From the NCBI GenBank assembly GCA_035548515.1, contig DASZSW010000037.1, positions 124,001 through 188,000 of the forward strand: a DNA stretch of 64,000 bases, read 5' to 3'. The notes beneath the pieces were generated by a model that saw only the letters and a list, made by a program, of their open reading frames with translations, ran no database searches and was not told where the DNA came from. This stretch comes from DASZQY01 sp035548515. GTDB lineage: Bacteria > Pseudomonadota > Alphaproteobacteria > Rhizobiales > Kaistiaceae. Below, piece by piece: positions 51,906 to 63,028 of the stretch (position 1 is its first letter; each line of letters opens with the position of its first letter). A program made the translations under genes and the position numbers.

Positions 51906-53116
51906 CGACCTCCACCACGTTGCCACTTGGATGGAGGGCCACGACGCTCAGCGAAGTCGTCGACTTCAAGTCTGGCGGTACACCAGCAAAGAATGACGAC
52001 CGCTTTTGGGGAGGCGCCATCCCGTGGGTCAGTGCGAAAGACCTCAAGAGCCTCCGAATCTCCGACTCCGCTGACCATCTGACCGTAGAGGGAGCGACAA
52101 GATCGCGCTGCGTTGAAGCAGGCACCGTACTGCTTCTCGTCAGGGGAATGGCCCTCCACAAGGATGTTCCAATGGGGGTTGCGACACGCAGCGTAAGCTT
52201 CAATCAGGATGTTAAGGGACTTGTTCCGCGGGGGGAGGTCTATCCTGATTTCATCCTAAATCTTCTTCTCGCGAGGAAAGAGGATTTGCTGAAGAACGTG
52301 GAGTCAGCTGGCCACGGCACCGGTAAATTGAACACGGATTTTCTTCAGTCTTTGCCGATCCTCATTCCGCCGCTGGCTGAACAGAAGCGCATCACGGAAG
52401 TTCTTTCCACTTGGGACGATTCGCTGATGTGTCTCGCGCGGCAGATTGCGCGAAAGCACGAGGCCACCTCATACCTGCGCGAGGCGCTGGTTCGCGGCGC
52501 CCTTCGCATGAAGCGACGCTTCAAGCCTTGGCCAGTAGTCTCTCTTGGAGACGTTACCGAGAATTTGTCCGCGCGAAACAGTGGGCGCTTCGATCGCAAC
52601 AGCGTCATGGGCGTCACTAAGGCGGACGGGCTCGTGCCGATGAAGGAGCATGTCATCGCCGACGACATCGGGCGCTACCTGATCCTCCCCCCTGGCGGGT
52701 TCGCCTATAACCCGATGCGCATAAACATCGGCTCGATCACGATGTCTGAGTTCGAAGAGGATGTGATTGTCAGCCCGGACTACGTCGTCTTTGCCTGCGA
52801 TGCAAGTCGGCTACTGCCACGCTTCTTAAACCATGTGCGGCGGACGAAAGCCTGGTCGGACTTCATGACGATCGCCGGCAACGGAAGCGTTCGCGTTCGC
52901 ATCTACTACGCCAGCCTCGCCGACTTTGAGTTCCATCTGCCGCCGCTGGACGAACAGCGAGCCATTGTCGAGGTCCTCGACGACGCTGAGCGAGAAATCC
53001 TCAGCTTGATGGCCGAACAGGCGGCGCTTGAAAAACAGCGTGACGCTCTCGCCACCGAGCTGCTCACCGGTCGGCTCCGCGTACGTGGCGCGGCCAAAGC
53101 TGCCTTCGCGCGTTAG
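51902..53116 (+). CDS. hsdS: Type I restriction-modification specificity subunit HsdS
   Basis: 404 aa with two target-recognition domains. The first begins GWRATTLSEVVDFKSGGTPA and ends in the central conserved helix PPLAEQKRITEVLSTWDDSL. The second begins WPVVSLGDVTENLSARNS and ends with PPLDEQRAIVEVLDDAEREI. The two repeated LAEQ/LDEQ helices are the HsdS signature. It directs HsdM and HsdR to a bipartite site. GTG 51902 overlaps the RhuM stop. A separate half-length S gene is upstream of hsdM. Confidence 0.93.
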   Translation: MTTSTTLPLGWRATTLSEVVDFKSGGTPAKNDDRFWGGAIPWVSAKDLKSLRISDSADHLTVEGATRSRCVEAGTVLLLVRGMALHKDVPMGVATRSVSFNQDVKGLVPRGEVYPDFILNLLLARKEDLLKNVESAGHGTGKLNTDFLQSLPILIPPLAEQKRITEVLSTWDDSLMCLARQIARKHEATSYLREALVRGALRMKRRFKPWPVVSLGDVTENLSARNSGRFDRNSVMGVTKADGLVPMKEHVIADDIGRYLILPPGGFAYNPMRINIGSITMSEFEEDVIVSPDYVVFACDASRLLPRFLNHVRRTKAWSDFMTIAGNGSVRVRIYYASLADFEFHLPPLDEQRAIVEVLDDAEREILSLMAEQAALEKQRDALATELLTGRLRVRGAAKAAFAR

Positions 53117-53129
53117 GGGAGGGTTGCCA

Positions 53130-56100
53130 ATGGCCACGCCAGTCCAGGATACCGAAAAGCATCTCTCCCAGCTTCCCGCGCTCCATCTCCTGCAGAAGAT
53201 GCAGCCGAGCTGGCTGCTTCTTACCCGCGAGGAAGCCGACCGCGAGCGCGGCGGCAAGCGCGCCAACGTTTTCCTCGACGGCATCCTCAAGGATAGCCTC
53301 GCGCGAATAAACCGAGTGGAGCTTCGCGGCAGAACCCACGCCTTCACCGAAGGCGGATTGGCCGAGGCAATGGAGCGGCTGAAGCGACCGCGCCCCTCTG
53401 GTCTCATGCGGATCAACGAGGAGCTGACCGATCTCCTCCTCCTAGGTACGGCGGTGGAGCAGACGGTCGATGGTGTCACCCGGGCGTTCCAGGTCAAGTT
53501 CATCAACTGGACGGACCCCAGCGCCAACGCTTTTCACGCCTGCGCCGAGTTTGACGTCGAGCGCGAGCACACGACCGAGACTCGCCGGCCCGACATCGTA
53601 CTGTTCGTCAACGGCATCCCCTTCGCTGTCATCGAGTGCAAGGGTCCGTCGATCGGCGTTGAGCAGGCGATCTCACAGCACATCCGCAATCAACAGGATG
53701 GCGAGATCGCGGGCCTGTTCCGCACCGCCCAGCTGCTGGTCGCGACCAACAAGAATCAGGTGCGGTACGGCACCGTTGGGACCCCAGCTCCGTTCTGGTC
53801 GAAATGGACCGAGATGGAGGACCGCGACGCAGACGTGCTCGCAGCCGTCAATTCGGCTCTCGACGCCGACGAGAACCGGCGGACCTTTGCCGATGGGTTC
53901 CGGGAAGACCGGGCAGCCTACGATGCCCGCTTCGAAGACGGCGATCGTCTTGTCACAGAACAGGACCGTGTCCTCTGGTCGCTCACCCGGCCGGAACGCC
54001 TACTCGATCTCGCCCGTCGGTTCACGCTCTTTGATGCCGGCGAGAAGAAGGTCGCGCGCTACCAGCAGTTCTTCGCCGTCCGGAAAATCCTGCGGCGGGT
54101 GACCGGTGAGCGCGATGACGACGGCCGGCGGCTAGGGGGCGTGATCTGGCACACGCAAGGGTCCGGCAAGTCGCTGACTATGGTCATGCTGGCTCGCGCA
54201 TTGGGCCTCGAGCCGTCGATACCGGACCCACGCATCGTGTTGGTCACCGACAGGATCGACCTCGACGAGCAACTGGAGGGCACCTTCAAGGCATGCGGCC
54301 TTGAACCGAAGCGCGCCACGACGGGGCGTAACCTGCTCGACCTCGTCGCCACTGAGAAGCGGGCCGTGGTCACCACGCTCATCAACAAGTTCGACACTGC
54401 TCTGAATGTCCGCGATTTCGCCGACCCTTCCGCGGACGTGTTCCTCCTGGTCGACGAGAGCCACCGCGGCCAATACGGCCGGCTGCATTCCCGAATGCGC
54501 AAGATCTTCCCGAGCGCTTGCTACCTCGGTTTCACGGGCACTCCAATCCTCAAGGCCGAGAAGAACACCGCCGCCAAGTTCGGCGGCATCATCGACGTCT
54601 ACGCCATCGATCAGGCGGTGCGGGACAAGGCGGTCGTTCCGCTTCTCTATGAGGGCCGGCATGTCGAGCAGCGCGTCGACGAGGCCGCTATCGATGCGTG
54701 GTTCGAGCGCGTTTGCGTTGGCCTCTCCGAAGATCAGAAGGCGGACCTGAAGCGTAAATACGCGCGGACGGCACGGCTCTTCCAAACCGAACAGACCATA
54801 GCGCTGATCGCCTTTGACGTGTCCGAACACTTCCGGCGCGCATGGAAGGGAACGGACTTCAAGGGCCAATTGGTCACCCCGTCAAAGCGCTCCGCGATTC
54901 TCTACAAGAGAGCTTTGGACGAGTTGGGCGTGGTCACGTCGGAGGTGATCATTTCTCCGCCCGACGACCGCGAGGGAGAGGAACGGATCGACGAGGAGTC
55001 GTCCGACGAGGTCAAGCGGTTCTGGAAGACCATGATGGACCGCTACGGCGACGAAGCCACGTACACCTCGCGCATCATCGAGTCGTTCAAGAAGCGGGAA
55101 GATCCGCAAATCCTGATTGTCGTCTCGAAGCTGCTGACCGGCTTCGACGCGCCGCGCAACACCGTTCTCTATCTCGCGCGGCCTCTCTCCGAGCACAATC
55201 TCCTTCAGGCTATCGCGCGCGTGAATCGCGTGGCCGAGGGCAAGGACTACGGCTACGTCGTCGACTATTGCAGCGTGCTCGGGGAGCTCAATCAGGCACT
55301 GACGGACTATTCCGCCCTCGAAGGTTTCGACGAGGCCGATCTGGCGGGAACCGTCATGTCGATCAAGGCCGAGACTGAGAAGCTGGGCCAGCGCCATTCG
55401 GAATTGTGGGATGTCTTCCGCGGCGTTGGAAACAAGCAAGACGAGGAAGCGCTGGAACAGCACCTTGGCGATCAGGCAAAAAGGGACGAGTTCTACGATC
55501 GCCTCAATGCGTTCGCCCGGACGTTGGCCATCGCGCTGTCCAGCCACGAGTTCGCTAACGATCCTGCCAATCAACGCCGGATTGCCGGATACCGCAACGA
55601 CCTCCGCCGATTCGAGAATCTACGGCGCGCGGTAGGAACGAGATACCAGGATGCCGTCGACTACGGTCAGTACCGCAAGCGCATCGAGAAGCTGCTGGAC
55701 ACCTATGTCGTGGCGGATGACGTGCGGCCGATCACCGACCTGGTCAACATCTTCGATGAGGGTGCCTTCGCCGATGTCCTGCGCTCGAAGGAATCCGCAG
55801 CCAGCCGAGCCGACACGATCGCACACGCGACCAAACGAACCATCGACGAGCGATGGGAAGAGGACCCGACGTTCTTCAAGCGCTTCTCAGAGCTGATCCG
55901 CCAGGCCATCGAGGACTTTCGGGCAAAGCGCATCTCCGATCTCGAATACCTGAAGAGAGTCACGGACATCCGCGATCAGATGATCCACCGCGACACCACC
56001 GCGTTACCCGAAGCGGTTCGCGATGATGCCCTGGGCCGCGCGTTCTTCGGTTGCATTCAGGAGGCGGTGCGCGAGGCCGATGGCTCCGCCGCTCCAGCGA

Positions 56101-56330
56101 AGCTTGATGAAATCAGTGCCGAGGCTGCGAAGCATGTTGTCGACATCGTCCACAGTCACCGGCGCGTTGACTGGTCTGGCAATCCGGATGTCGAAAACGC
56201 CATCAAGAACGATATCGACGACTACGTCTTCGACGTGCTCCGCGGGGAGCACAACGTCGCTCTCTCGACAGAGGCGATCGATGCACTGATCGATCGGCTC
56301 CTGATGGTGGCTCGGCGGCAGGCTGCGTAA
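53130..56330 (+). CDS. hsdR: Type I restriction endonuclease subunit HsdR
   Basis: 1066 aa. An N-terminal PD-(D/E)xK nuclease (RPDIVLFVNGIPFAVIECKG) is followed by an SF2 translocase with Walker A (HTQGSGKSLTMV), DESH box (LLVDESHRGQYGR), GFTGTP and a helicase C part (ITGFD-type motif SKLLTGFDAPRNTVLYLARP). The C-terminal helical domain binds the MTase. ATG 53130 has GGGGAGGG upstream. Together with hsdM and hsdS it forms the complete restriction complex. It overlaps the next gene by 1 bp. Confidence 0.95.
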   Translation: MATPVQDTEKHLSQLPALHLLQKMQPSWLLLTREEADRERGGKRANVFLDGILKDSLARINRVELRGRTHAFTEGGLAEAMERLKRPRPSGLMRINEELTDLLLLGTAVEQTVDGVTRAFQVKFINWTDPSANAFHACAEFDVEREHTTETRRPDIVLFVNGIPFAVIECKGPSIGVEQAISQHIRNQQDGEIAGLFRTAQLLVATNKNQVRYGTVGTPAPFWSKWTEMEDRDADVLAAVNSALDADENRRTFADGFREDRAAYDARFEDGDRLVTEQDRVLWSLTRPERLLDLARRFTLFDAGEKKVARYQQFFAVRKILRRVTGERDDDGRRLGGVIWHTQGSGKSLTMVMLARALGLEPSIPDPRIVLVTDRIDLDEQLEGTFKACGLEPKRATTGRNLLDLVATEKRAVVTTLINKFDTALNVRDFADPSADVFLLVDESHRGQYGRLHSRMRKIFPSACYLGFTGTPILKAEKNTAAKFGGIIDVYAIDQAVRDKAVVPLLYEGRHVEQRVDEAAIDAWFERVCVGLSEDQKADLKRKYARTARLFQTEQTIALIAFDVSEHFRRAWKGTDFKGQLVTPSKRSAILYKRALDELGVVTSEVIISPPDDREGEERIDEESSDEVKRFWKTMMDRYGDEATYTSRIIESFKKREDPQILIVVSKLLTGFDAPRNTVLYLARPLSEHNLLQAIARVNRVAEGKDYGYVVDYCSVLGELNQALTDYSALEGFDEADLAGTVMSIKAETEKLGQRHSELWDVFRGVGNKQDEEALEQHLGDQAKRDEFYDRLNAFARTLAIALSSHEFANDPANQRRIAGYRNDLRRFENLRRAVGTRYQDAVDYGQYRKRIEKLLDTYVVADDVRPITDLVNIFDEGAFADVLRSKESAASRADTIAHATKRTIDERWEEDPTFFKRFSELIRQAIEDFRAKRISDLEYLKRVTDIRDQMIHRDTTALPEAVRDDALGRAFFGCIQEAVREADGSAAPAKLDEISAEAAKHVVDIVHSHRRVDWSGNPDVENAIKNDIDDYVFDVLRGEHNVALSTEAIDALIDRLLMVARRQAA

Positions 56331-57034
56331 TGCTACGGACGACAACATACGGAAGCGCCATCATCGAATTCCGCCTGACGAGGTCGGCGCGCAACTCCCT
56401 GTCGATCTCGGTCATGCCGGACGGAGGTGTCGCCGTCACCGCGCCCGAAGAGGCGGAGCTAACCGAAGTGGACGACCGCGTCAGGCGCCGGGCACGCTGG
56501 ATTCTTCGGCAGCAGCGTCGCTTCGCTGAGTATAGACCCCGCACGCCGCCAAGGCAGTTCGTGGGTGGCGAAACCCATCGTTATCTTGGACGACAGTACC
56601 GCCTGAAAATCGACCAAGCCGAGAAAGATCGGGTTCTCGTGCGCTCCGGTCGCCTCGTCGTCGAGACCCGTCTGCCCGATGACCGCGAATGGACCCGAAC
56701 GCTCTTGCGGCGCTGGATGCGCCAACGAGCCCGAGAGATTCTCAGGGAGCGATATGCGGCGGCCGCTCCGATGGCCGCGGTCCTCGGCCTTAAACTCCCG
56801 CCGCTAATGATCTGCCCGATGAAGAAGCGATGGGGCAGCCACACCCCATCAGGCCGCATTCTGCTCAACGACGCGCTTATAGCCGCCCGGCGGGACTGCA
56901 TCGACTACGTGATTGCTCATGAGATCTGCCACGTCGTCGAGCCCAACCACTCGCCCAGGTTCTTCCGGCTCCTCCGCCGTTTCATGCCCGATTGGGAGCG
57001 CCGAAAGGACCTCCTGGAACGATCGACCGTCTAG
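56330..57034 (+). CDS. YgjP-like M48-type metallopeptidase
   Basis: 234 aa with the zinc motif HEICH (YVIAHEICHVVEPNHSPRFF) and the conserved MKKRWGSHTPSGRILLND block of the YgjP family. Members are frequent at the end of type I RM operons. The gene starts on the last base of the hsdR stop, so it is co-transcribed. It could help to release stalled restriction complexes by proteolysis; this is an inference. No signal peptide. The stretch up to 57,310 after it shows no gene. Confidence 0.88.
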   Translation: MLRTTTYGSAIIEFRLTRSARNSLSISVMPDGGVAVTAPEEAELTEVDDRVRRRARWILRQQRRFAEYRPRTPPRQFVGGETHRYLGRQYRLKIDQAEKDRVLVRSGRLVVETRLPDDREWTRTLLRRWMRQRAREILRERYAAAAPMAAVLGLKLPPLMICPMKKRWGSHTPSGRILLNDALIAARRDCIDYVIAHEICHVVEPNHSPRFFRLLRRFMPDWERRKDLLERSTV

Positions 57035-57310
57035 CCAGCGGCGTACCAAGAATTGCTTGCTGGCTCGGACAGCGAGGGCGCAGCGAACTACCCGCCGCCC
57101 TTTGTTCGGCGAAGCCATTACGTTTCAATGATTTGCAATCGCGTACCAAAACCGGCGCAGTCCACAGCCTCGGAGAAAAAGGACGGAGAGAGAACACTCG
57201 TCGCCTTCGTGGCCGCCAGCGCAGTCAACAGGTTTGATCCCCCGACACGCGCAATTCCTTGGGCTTTTGGCCGCGTTCCGTTGAGGGGAGAACGTTTGGT
57301 CTCGTGAAAC

Positions 57311-57400
57311 TGGCGGAGGGAGCGGGATTCGAACCCGCGTTACGGTTTCCCGCAAACACGCTTTCCAAGCGTGCGCCTTCAGCCACTCGGCCACCCCTCC
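57311..57400 (-). tRNA. tRNA-Ser (anticodon GGA)
   Basis: 90 nt on the minus strand with encoded CCA. A 7-bp acceptor stem (GGAGGGG / CCCTCC with one G-U), a long class-II variable arm, a TTCGAAT T-loop and anticodon loop TTGGAAA with GGA at 57364-57366. It reads UCC and UCU. It is the first chromosomal feature right of the island. Its 3' end faces the island. Confidence 0.95.
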
Positions 57401-57582
57401 GTCAGGGCCGGGCACTATAGCGGCGGGTGCCCCTCTGGCAAGGTTCGCGGGCGGATCGCGTAGAGTTGACGGCAGCGGCCATTGCGGCAGAAATGCCCCA
57501 TGACCATTTATGCGAAGCCACCGGGGAAATGGCTGACGGAGCCCTTCCGGGCTCCGGAAATGGCGGAAAACCGGGGCGCAGG

Positions 57583-57897
57583 ATGATCGGGTTTGTGTCG
57601 CGTTTCGTCGGGATGTGGTTCGTGGCGGGGGCGCTGGTGGCCATCGTCGTCGACGCAGCCAAATCGATCGGCGCCTCGGCGCTGACCATGACGCCGCTCG
57701 GCGCAGCCCTCTTCACCCTGGCGCCTTCCAGCCTGGTGGCCACGCAGGAATTCGTACAGCAGAAGATCGGCGGTTGGGTCTGGGATCCTTTGATCCAGTG
57801 GATTCTCCTCCTGCCGACCTGGGCTGTGCTGGGTGCTTTCGGTTTCCTGCTCACCTACCTTGGCCGCCGGCGGCGCGTCAGAATCGCCTACGCCTGA
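57583..57897 (+). CDS. Small conserved alphaproteobacterial membrane protein
   Basis: 104 aa with two hydrophobic segments: residues about 8-28 (VGMWFVAGALVAIVVDAAKS) and 72-94 (LLPTWAVLGAFGFLLTYLG), and an Arg-rich end (GRRRRVRIAY). The block LTMTPLGAALFTLAPSSL looks conserved in Hyphomicrobiales proteins of this kind (recalled). ATG 57583 is chosen; an upstream open frame of 52 codons looks non-coding. Function unknown. It lies 56 bp before msrA. Confidence 0.7.
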   Translation: MIGFVSRFVGMWFVAGALVAIVVDAAKSIGASALTMTPLGAALFTLAPSSLVATQEFVQQKIGGWVWDPLIQWILLLPTWAVLGAFGFLLTYLGRRRRVRIAYA

Positions 57898-57953
57898 TTT
57901 CGTCGAACAAGAATCAACAAGATGCCGGTGATCCCGGCGAAAGGAGTCCGTGA

Positions 57954-58625
57954 ATGAGCATTCTCGACTTCGTCACTGGCCGCAAAGACCTTTCCCTGCC
58001 GACGCCCGAGACGGCGCTGCCCGGCCGCGCCGACGCGCTGCCGACGGCGGAGACGCACTTCGTCAACCATCGCCCGCTGAAGGGACCGTACCCGGAAGGA
58101 TCGGAGACAGCCGTGTTCGGGCTCGGATGTTTCTGGGGCGCGGAGAAGGCGTTCTGGAAGATTCCGGGCGTGTGGGTGACCGCCGTCGGCTATGCCGGCG
58201 GTATCACGCCGAACCCGACCTACCGCGAGGTGTGCACCGGCCGCACCGGGCACAACGAGGTGGTGCTGGTCGTCTACGATCCGAAGCAGGTGACTTACGC
58301 GCAGCTGGTGAAGGCATTCTTCGAGGCGCACGATCCGACGCAGGGCATGCGCCAGGGCAACGACGTCGGCACGCAGTATCGCTCGGGCATCTACTTCGCC
58401 AACGCGGCGCAAAAGAAGACGGCCGAGGCGGTGAAGGCCGAGTACGACAAGGCGCTCGCCGCCAAGGGCTACGGCAAGATCACGACGGAGATCGTGGAAC
58501 GGCCGGCGTTCTACTTCGCCGAGGACTACCACCAGCAGTACCTCGCCAAGAACCCCAACGGGTACTGCGGTCTTGGCGGTACGGGCGTCGCCTGCCAGAT
58601 CGGCACCGGCGTCAGCGTCAACTAG
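57954..58625 (+). CDS. msrA: Peptide-methionine (S)-S-oxide reductase MsrA
   Basis: 223 aa. The active-site motif GCFWG holds catalytic Cys59 (FGLGCFWGAEKAFW). RTGHNEVV and the YFAEDYHQQYL block complete the MsrA family signature. It repairs oxidised methionine in proteins using thioredoxin. A Shine-Dalgarno AAGGAG precedes ATG 57954, and an intrinsic terminator follows at 58650-58680. Confidence 0.96.
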   Translation: MSILDFVTGRKDLSLPTPETALPGRADALPTAETHFVNHRPLKGPYPEGSETAVFGLGCFWGAEKAFWKIPGVWVTAVGYAGGITPNPTYREVCTGRTGHNEVVLVVYDPKQVTYAQLVKAFFEAHDPTQGMRQGNDVGTQYRSGIYFANAAQKKTAEAVKAEYDKALAAKGYGKITTEIVERPAFYFAEDYHQQYLAKNPNGYCGLGGTGVACQIGTGVSVN

Positions 58626-58649
58626 CTCCAACGGTAACGGGTATTCGAG

Positions 58650-58680
58650 CCCTCCGGCGGTCTCTGCCGGAGGGTTTTTT
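58650..58680 (+). terminator. Intrinsic terminator after msrA
   Basis: CCCTCCGGC (58650-58658) pairs with GCCGGAGGG (58666-58674) around a 7-nt loop, followed by six T (58675-58680). A textbook rho-independent terminator. Confidence 0.9.
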
Positions 58681-58731
58681 GCGTGCATTGCCGGTGGTTT
58701 CTGCGAGCGCCAGCCGCTAGAAAACGGCCCC

Positions 58732-59586
58732 ATGGCACATCGTCTCGGCACAAAAGAGAACCCGGCCAAGGCCCTGCTCCGTCTGGTCCTCGAAGACCTC
58801 ACCGCAGCCGCGCGCGATTTCCGCGATGCTGCTTCGCGCGAGGAACGGGTGCACCGCGTGCGGCAGCGGCTGAAGCGGGTGCGTACAGTGCTGCGGGTGC
58901 TCGAGCCCGTGTTCGGCGCGCGCGCCACCGCCATCCGGCGCGACCTTAGCGAGACGGCGCGGCTGCTCGCCGGCACGCGTGATGCCGATGTCGCTGCCGC
59001 TTCGGCGCGCGACCTCGCCGCAACGACCGTGCCGGGCGATGATCTCGGTCTCGCGCGCGTCGTCTCCAACCTCGACGAGGAAGCGGCGCGGGCTCACCAC
59101 GAGCGCACGCCGATCGGCGAAGTGAACCGCGGTCTCGCCGGCGCGATTTCCGCGATTGCCACCTTCCATGACGATTTCGACGGCGACGCGTTGATCGACG
59201 CGGCGCTGCGGCGCGCCTACACCAGGGGACGCAAGGTAATGGAGGAAGCGAAGTCCAGCCTGTCGACGCCCGACCTCCACCGTTGGCGCAAGCTGGTCAA
59301 GCAGCTCTGGTTCCTGTTGCGGCTCGACCGCAAGCGCCTGCCCAGACACGCAGTGAAAATCGCTCCGGACCTCGAACGGCTCGGCGAGGTGCTCGGCAAG
59401 GACAACGACCACGCGCTGCTTGCCGAGAAGCTGGCGCTGTCGCCGACCGGCGACATCTCGCTGATGAGCCAGCTGTCGCTCATCGCCAAGCGGCGGAACG
59501 CGCTCGAAGCGGAAGCCTTCGCGCTCGGCGCGAAGCTCTACAAGCGCAAGCCCGACGCTTTCATGGATCGGCTGAAGCGGCGGTAG
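58732..59586 (+). CDS. CHAD domain-containing protein
   Basis: 284 aa of mostly helical, charged sequence with the conserved His/Arg/Lys pattern of CHAD domains (EERVHRVRQRLKRVRTVLRV, LHRWRKLVKQLWFLLRLDRK, then LGKDNDHALL). CHAD proteins bind inorganic polyphosphate granules. ATG 58732 starts right at the domain. Its last 26 bp overlap the convergent mepA gene. Confidence 0.85.
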   Translation: MAHRLGTKENPAKALLRLVLEDLTAAARDFRDAASREERVHRVRQRLKRVRTVLRVLEPVFGARATAIRRDLSETARLLAGTRDADVAAASARDLAATTVPGDDLGLARVVSNLDEEAARAHHERTPIGEVNRGLAGAISAIATFHDDFDGDALIDAALRRAYTRGRKVMEEAKSSLSTPDLHRWRKLVKQLWFLLRLDRKRLPRHAVKIAPDLERLGEVLGKDNDHALLAEKLALSPTGDISLMSQLSLIAKRRNALEAEAFALGAKLYKRKPDAFMDRLKRR

Positions 59587-60514
59587 CGGGTCTCAGCCGC
59601 GGCAACGGCACGGTCGCCGCCTCGGCGGCTGCCCGGCTGGTGCCATCGTAAAGCACCGACGCGCACGCCTTTGGCAAATCCGCGAGCGTCAGTTCGGGAG
59701 GCGGCGGCTTCGGCTTCACCGGAGTCTTTGGCGGCGGAGGCGGCGGCTTGAACCAGTTGTCGAGCGAGGCGTCGCAGCCGTCGCCGACCGGCGGTGGATC
59801 CTGGCCATCGCAGCCGGCCATGCCTGGGGGGCAGGTCAGCCGCACGTGGAAATGATCGTCGTGGCCCCACCACGGACGCAGCTTGCGGAGCCAGGCATGG
59901 TCGTTCGGCGGAACGGTCTCGCACAGCTCCTTCTTGATGGCGGGACTGACGAAGATGCGTTCCACCTCCGGATATGACACCGCGCGTTTCAGCAACCGTC
60001 CGTAAAGCGGCGACCACTTCTTCGGATCGACGCTCAGGCGTCCGGTCATCAGGAGCGAGACTGCGCCCTTCTTCTCGCGCTCGTCGGCCGACATCGTGTA
60101 GTCGGGCATGGGTGTGAACCAGATGTCGGCGTCGAGTCCGATCTGGTGGCTGGCATGTCCGGTCGGCATCGGACCGCCGCGCGGCTGCGACATGTCGCCG
60201 ACCAGAAGGCCGGGCCAGCCATCCTTGGAAACATCGGCGGCGAATCTTTCGAGATACGTGACCAGCTCGGGCGTGCCCCAGTGGCGGTTGCGCGACAGGC
60301 GCATCACCTGCCAGTTGGGCCCGTCGAGCGGCAGCGGGACGGCGCCGGCGAGGCATCCCTTGGCGTAGAAACCGATGGAGCGAGTCGCGCCGCTGCTCGG
60401 CGTCGAGACATGGCCGAAGAGCTGCTTCGCCGTGACAGCCACATCCTTCGCACCCGCAACACCGCCGGCGACGAGCGCGACGCCAAGAACGGCGGTGACC
60501 CACATTGCCCGCAT
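59561..60514 (-). CDS. mepA: Penicillin-insensitive murein endopeptidase MepA
   Basis: 317 aa with an N-terminal signal peptide (VTAVLGVALVAGGVAGA). Zinc ligands are visible in GHASHQIGLDADIWF and WWGHDDHFHVRL. The C-terminal 70 residues are Pro-rich (KPPPPPPKTPVKPKPPPPEL), as often seen in alphaproteobacterial MepA. It cleaves D-Ala-mDAP crosslinks in the periplasm. ATG 60514 gives the signal peptide; the frame opens further upstream. Confidence 0.93.
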   Translation of the reverse strand: MRAMWVTAVLGVALVAGGVAGAKDVAVTAKQLFGHVSTPSSGATRSIGFYAKGCLAGAVPLPLDGPNWQVMRLSRNRHWGTPELVTYLERFAADVSKDGWPGLLVGDMSQPRGGPMPTGHASHQIGLDADIWFTPMPDYTMSADEREKKGAVSLLMTGRLSVDPKKWSPLYGRLLKRAVSYPEVERIFVSPAIKKELCETVPPNDHAWLRKLRPWWGHDDHFHVRLTCPPGMAGCDGQDPPPVGDGCDASLDNWFKPPPPPPKTPVKPKPPPPELTLADLPKACASVLYDGTSRAAAEAATVPLPRLRPATAASADP

Positions 60515-60725
60515 CGTTTCTTTTCCCGAATCCGCAACGCCGCCCGGCACTTCCGATTATCGCGCGAAAATATCCGGCAACAACCCTCCTCGTGTCGCAG
60601 GTGCGAAGCGCCGCCGAATGGCCAGATTTTCGCACGTGTATGACCACGATGCTGTCACCAAAGCATCGCAGCGCGCGCCTAAACGTGCATTCCAGGGCCG
60701 GGACGACGATGAGGAGGCCTTAGCG

Positions 60726-61088
60726 ATGTTCAGAGCGATTGAAGATCTGCCCAACGGCGCCGTCGGGTTCGAAGCTCACGGCCGCGTTACCGATGCCGAC
60801 CGCCACAGTGTCCTCGAGCAAACGATCGAGTGGGCGCTGGAAACGAACGAGAAGGTTCGCCTGCTCTACGTCGCGGCGCCGGATTTCATCGGCTACGAGC
60901 ACAGCGACCTTTACGACGACGTCATCTTCGGCTCGCGCCATTTCCACGATTTCGAACGCATCGCGTTCGTCGCGGACGAAGGTCCGTACACGCGTTCGGT
61001 GGAGGCGATCGACGGCCTGATGCCGGCGAAGGTCCGGATATTCTCGACCGACGAGATTGGCGCAGCGAAGGAATGGCTGGCGGCCTGA
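60726..61088 (+). CDS. SpoIIAA-like (STAS/SEC14-type) protein
   Basis: 120 aa, full SpoIIAA-like fold (DF..): IEDLPNGAVGFEAHGRVTDA at the start, LLYVAAPDFIGYEHSDLYDD and a VRIFSTDEIGAAKEWL end. GAGGAGG lies about 9 nt before ATG 60726. An earlier in-frame ATG (60618) would add non-family sequence. Role in signalling or lipid binding is unknown. It converges with lepA, 18 bp apart. Confidence 0.85.
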   Translation: MFRAIEDLPNGAVGFEAHGRVTDADRHSVLEQTIEWALETNEKVRLLYVAAPDFIGYEHSDLYDDVIFGSRHFHDFERIAFVADEGPYTRSVEAIDGLMPAKVRIFSTDEIGAAKEWLAA

Positions 61089-61106
61089 GCGGCCGGTTCC
61101 AGCTGC

Positions 61107-62912
<1,806 letters not shown>

Positions 62913-63028
62913 GCTGAAACCTTCTCGGGCGCGGCTCTTACCAGACGGACGCGCCGGCAGGAAGGCGCGAATCTGGGGCTGGCCCATCGTGGTTTTGCCA
63001 TCGCGGCCGTGCCTTTTCGTCCGGGCTA

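Noticed and set aside
10154..57262. GGCTTTT shared between the left border (about 10,186) and the right border (about 57,262) as att core
   Set aside because: Seven bases of low complexity are expected by chance over these lengths; flanks do not match.
57311..57400. tRNA-Ser as attachment site of a tyrosine integrase
   Set aside because: No tyrosine integrase was found and no duplicate of the tRNA 3' end occurs at the left border of the island.
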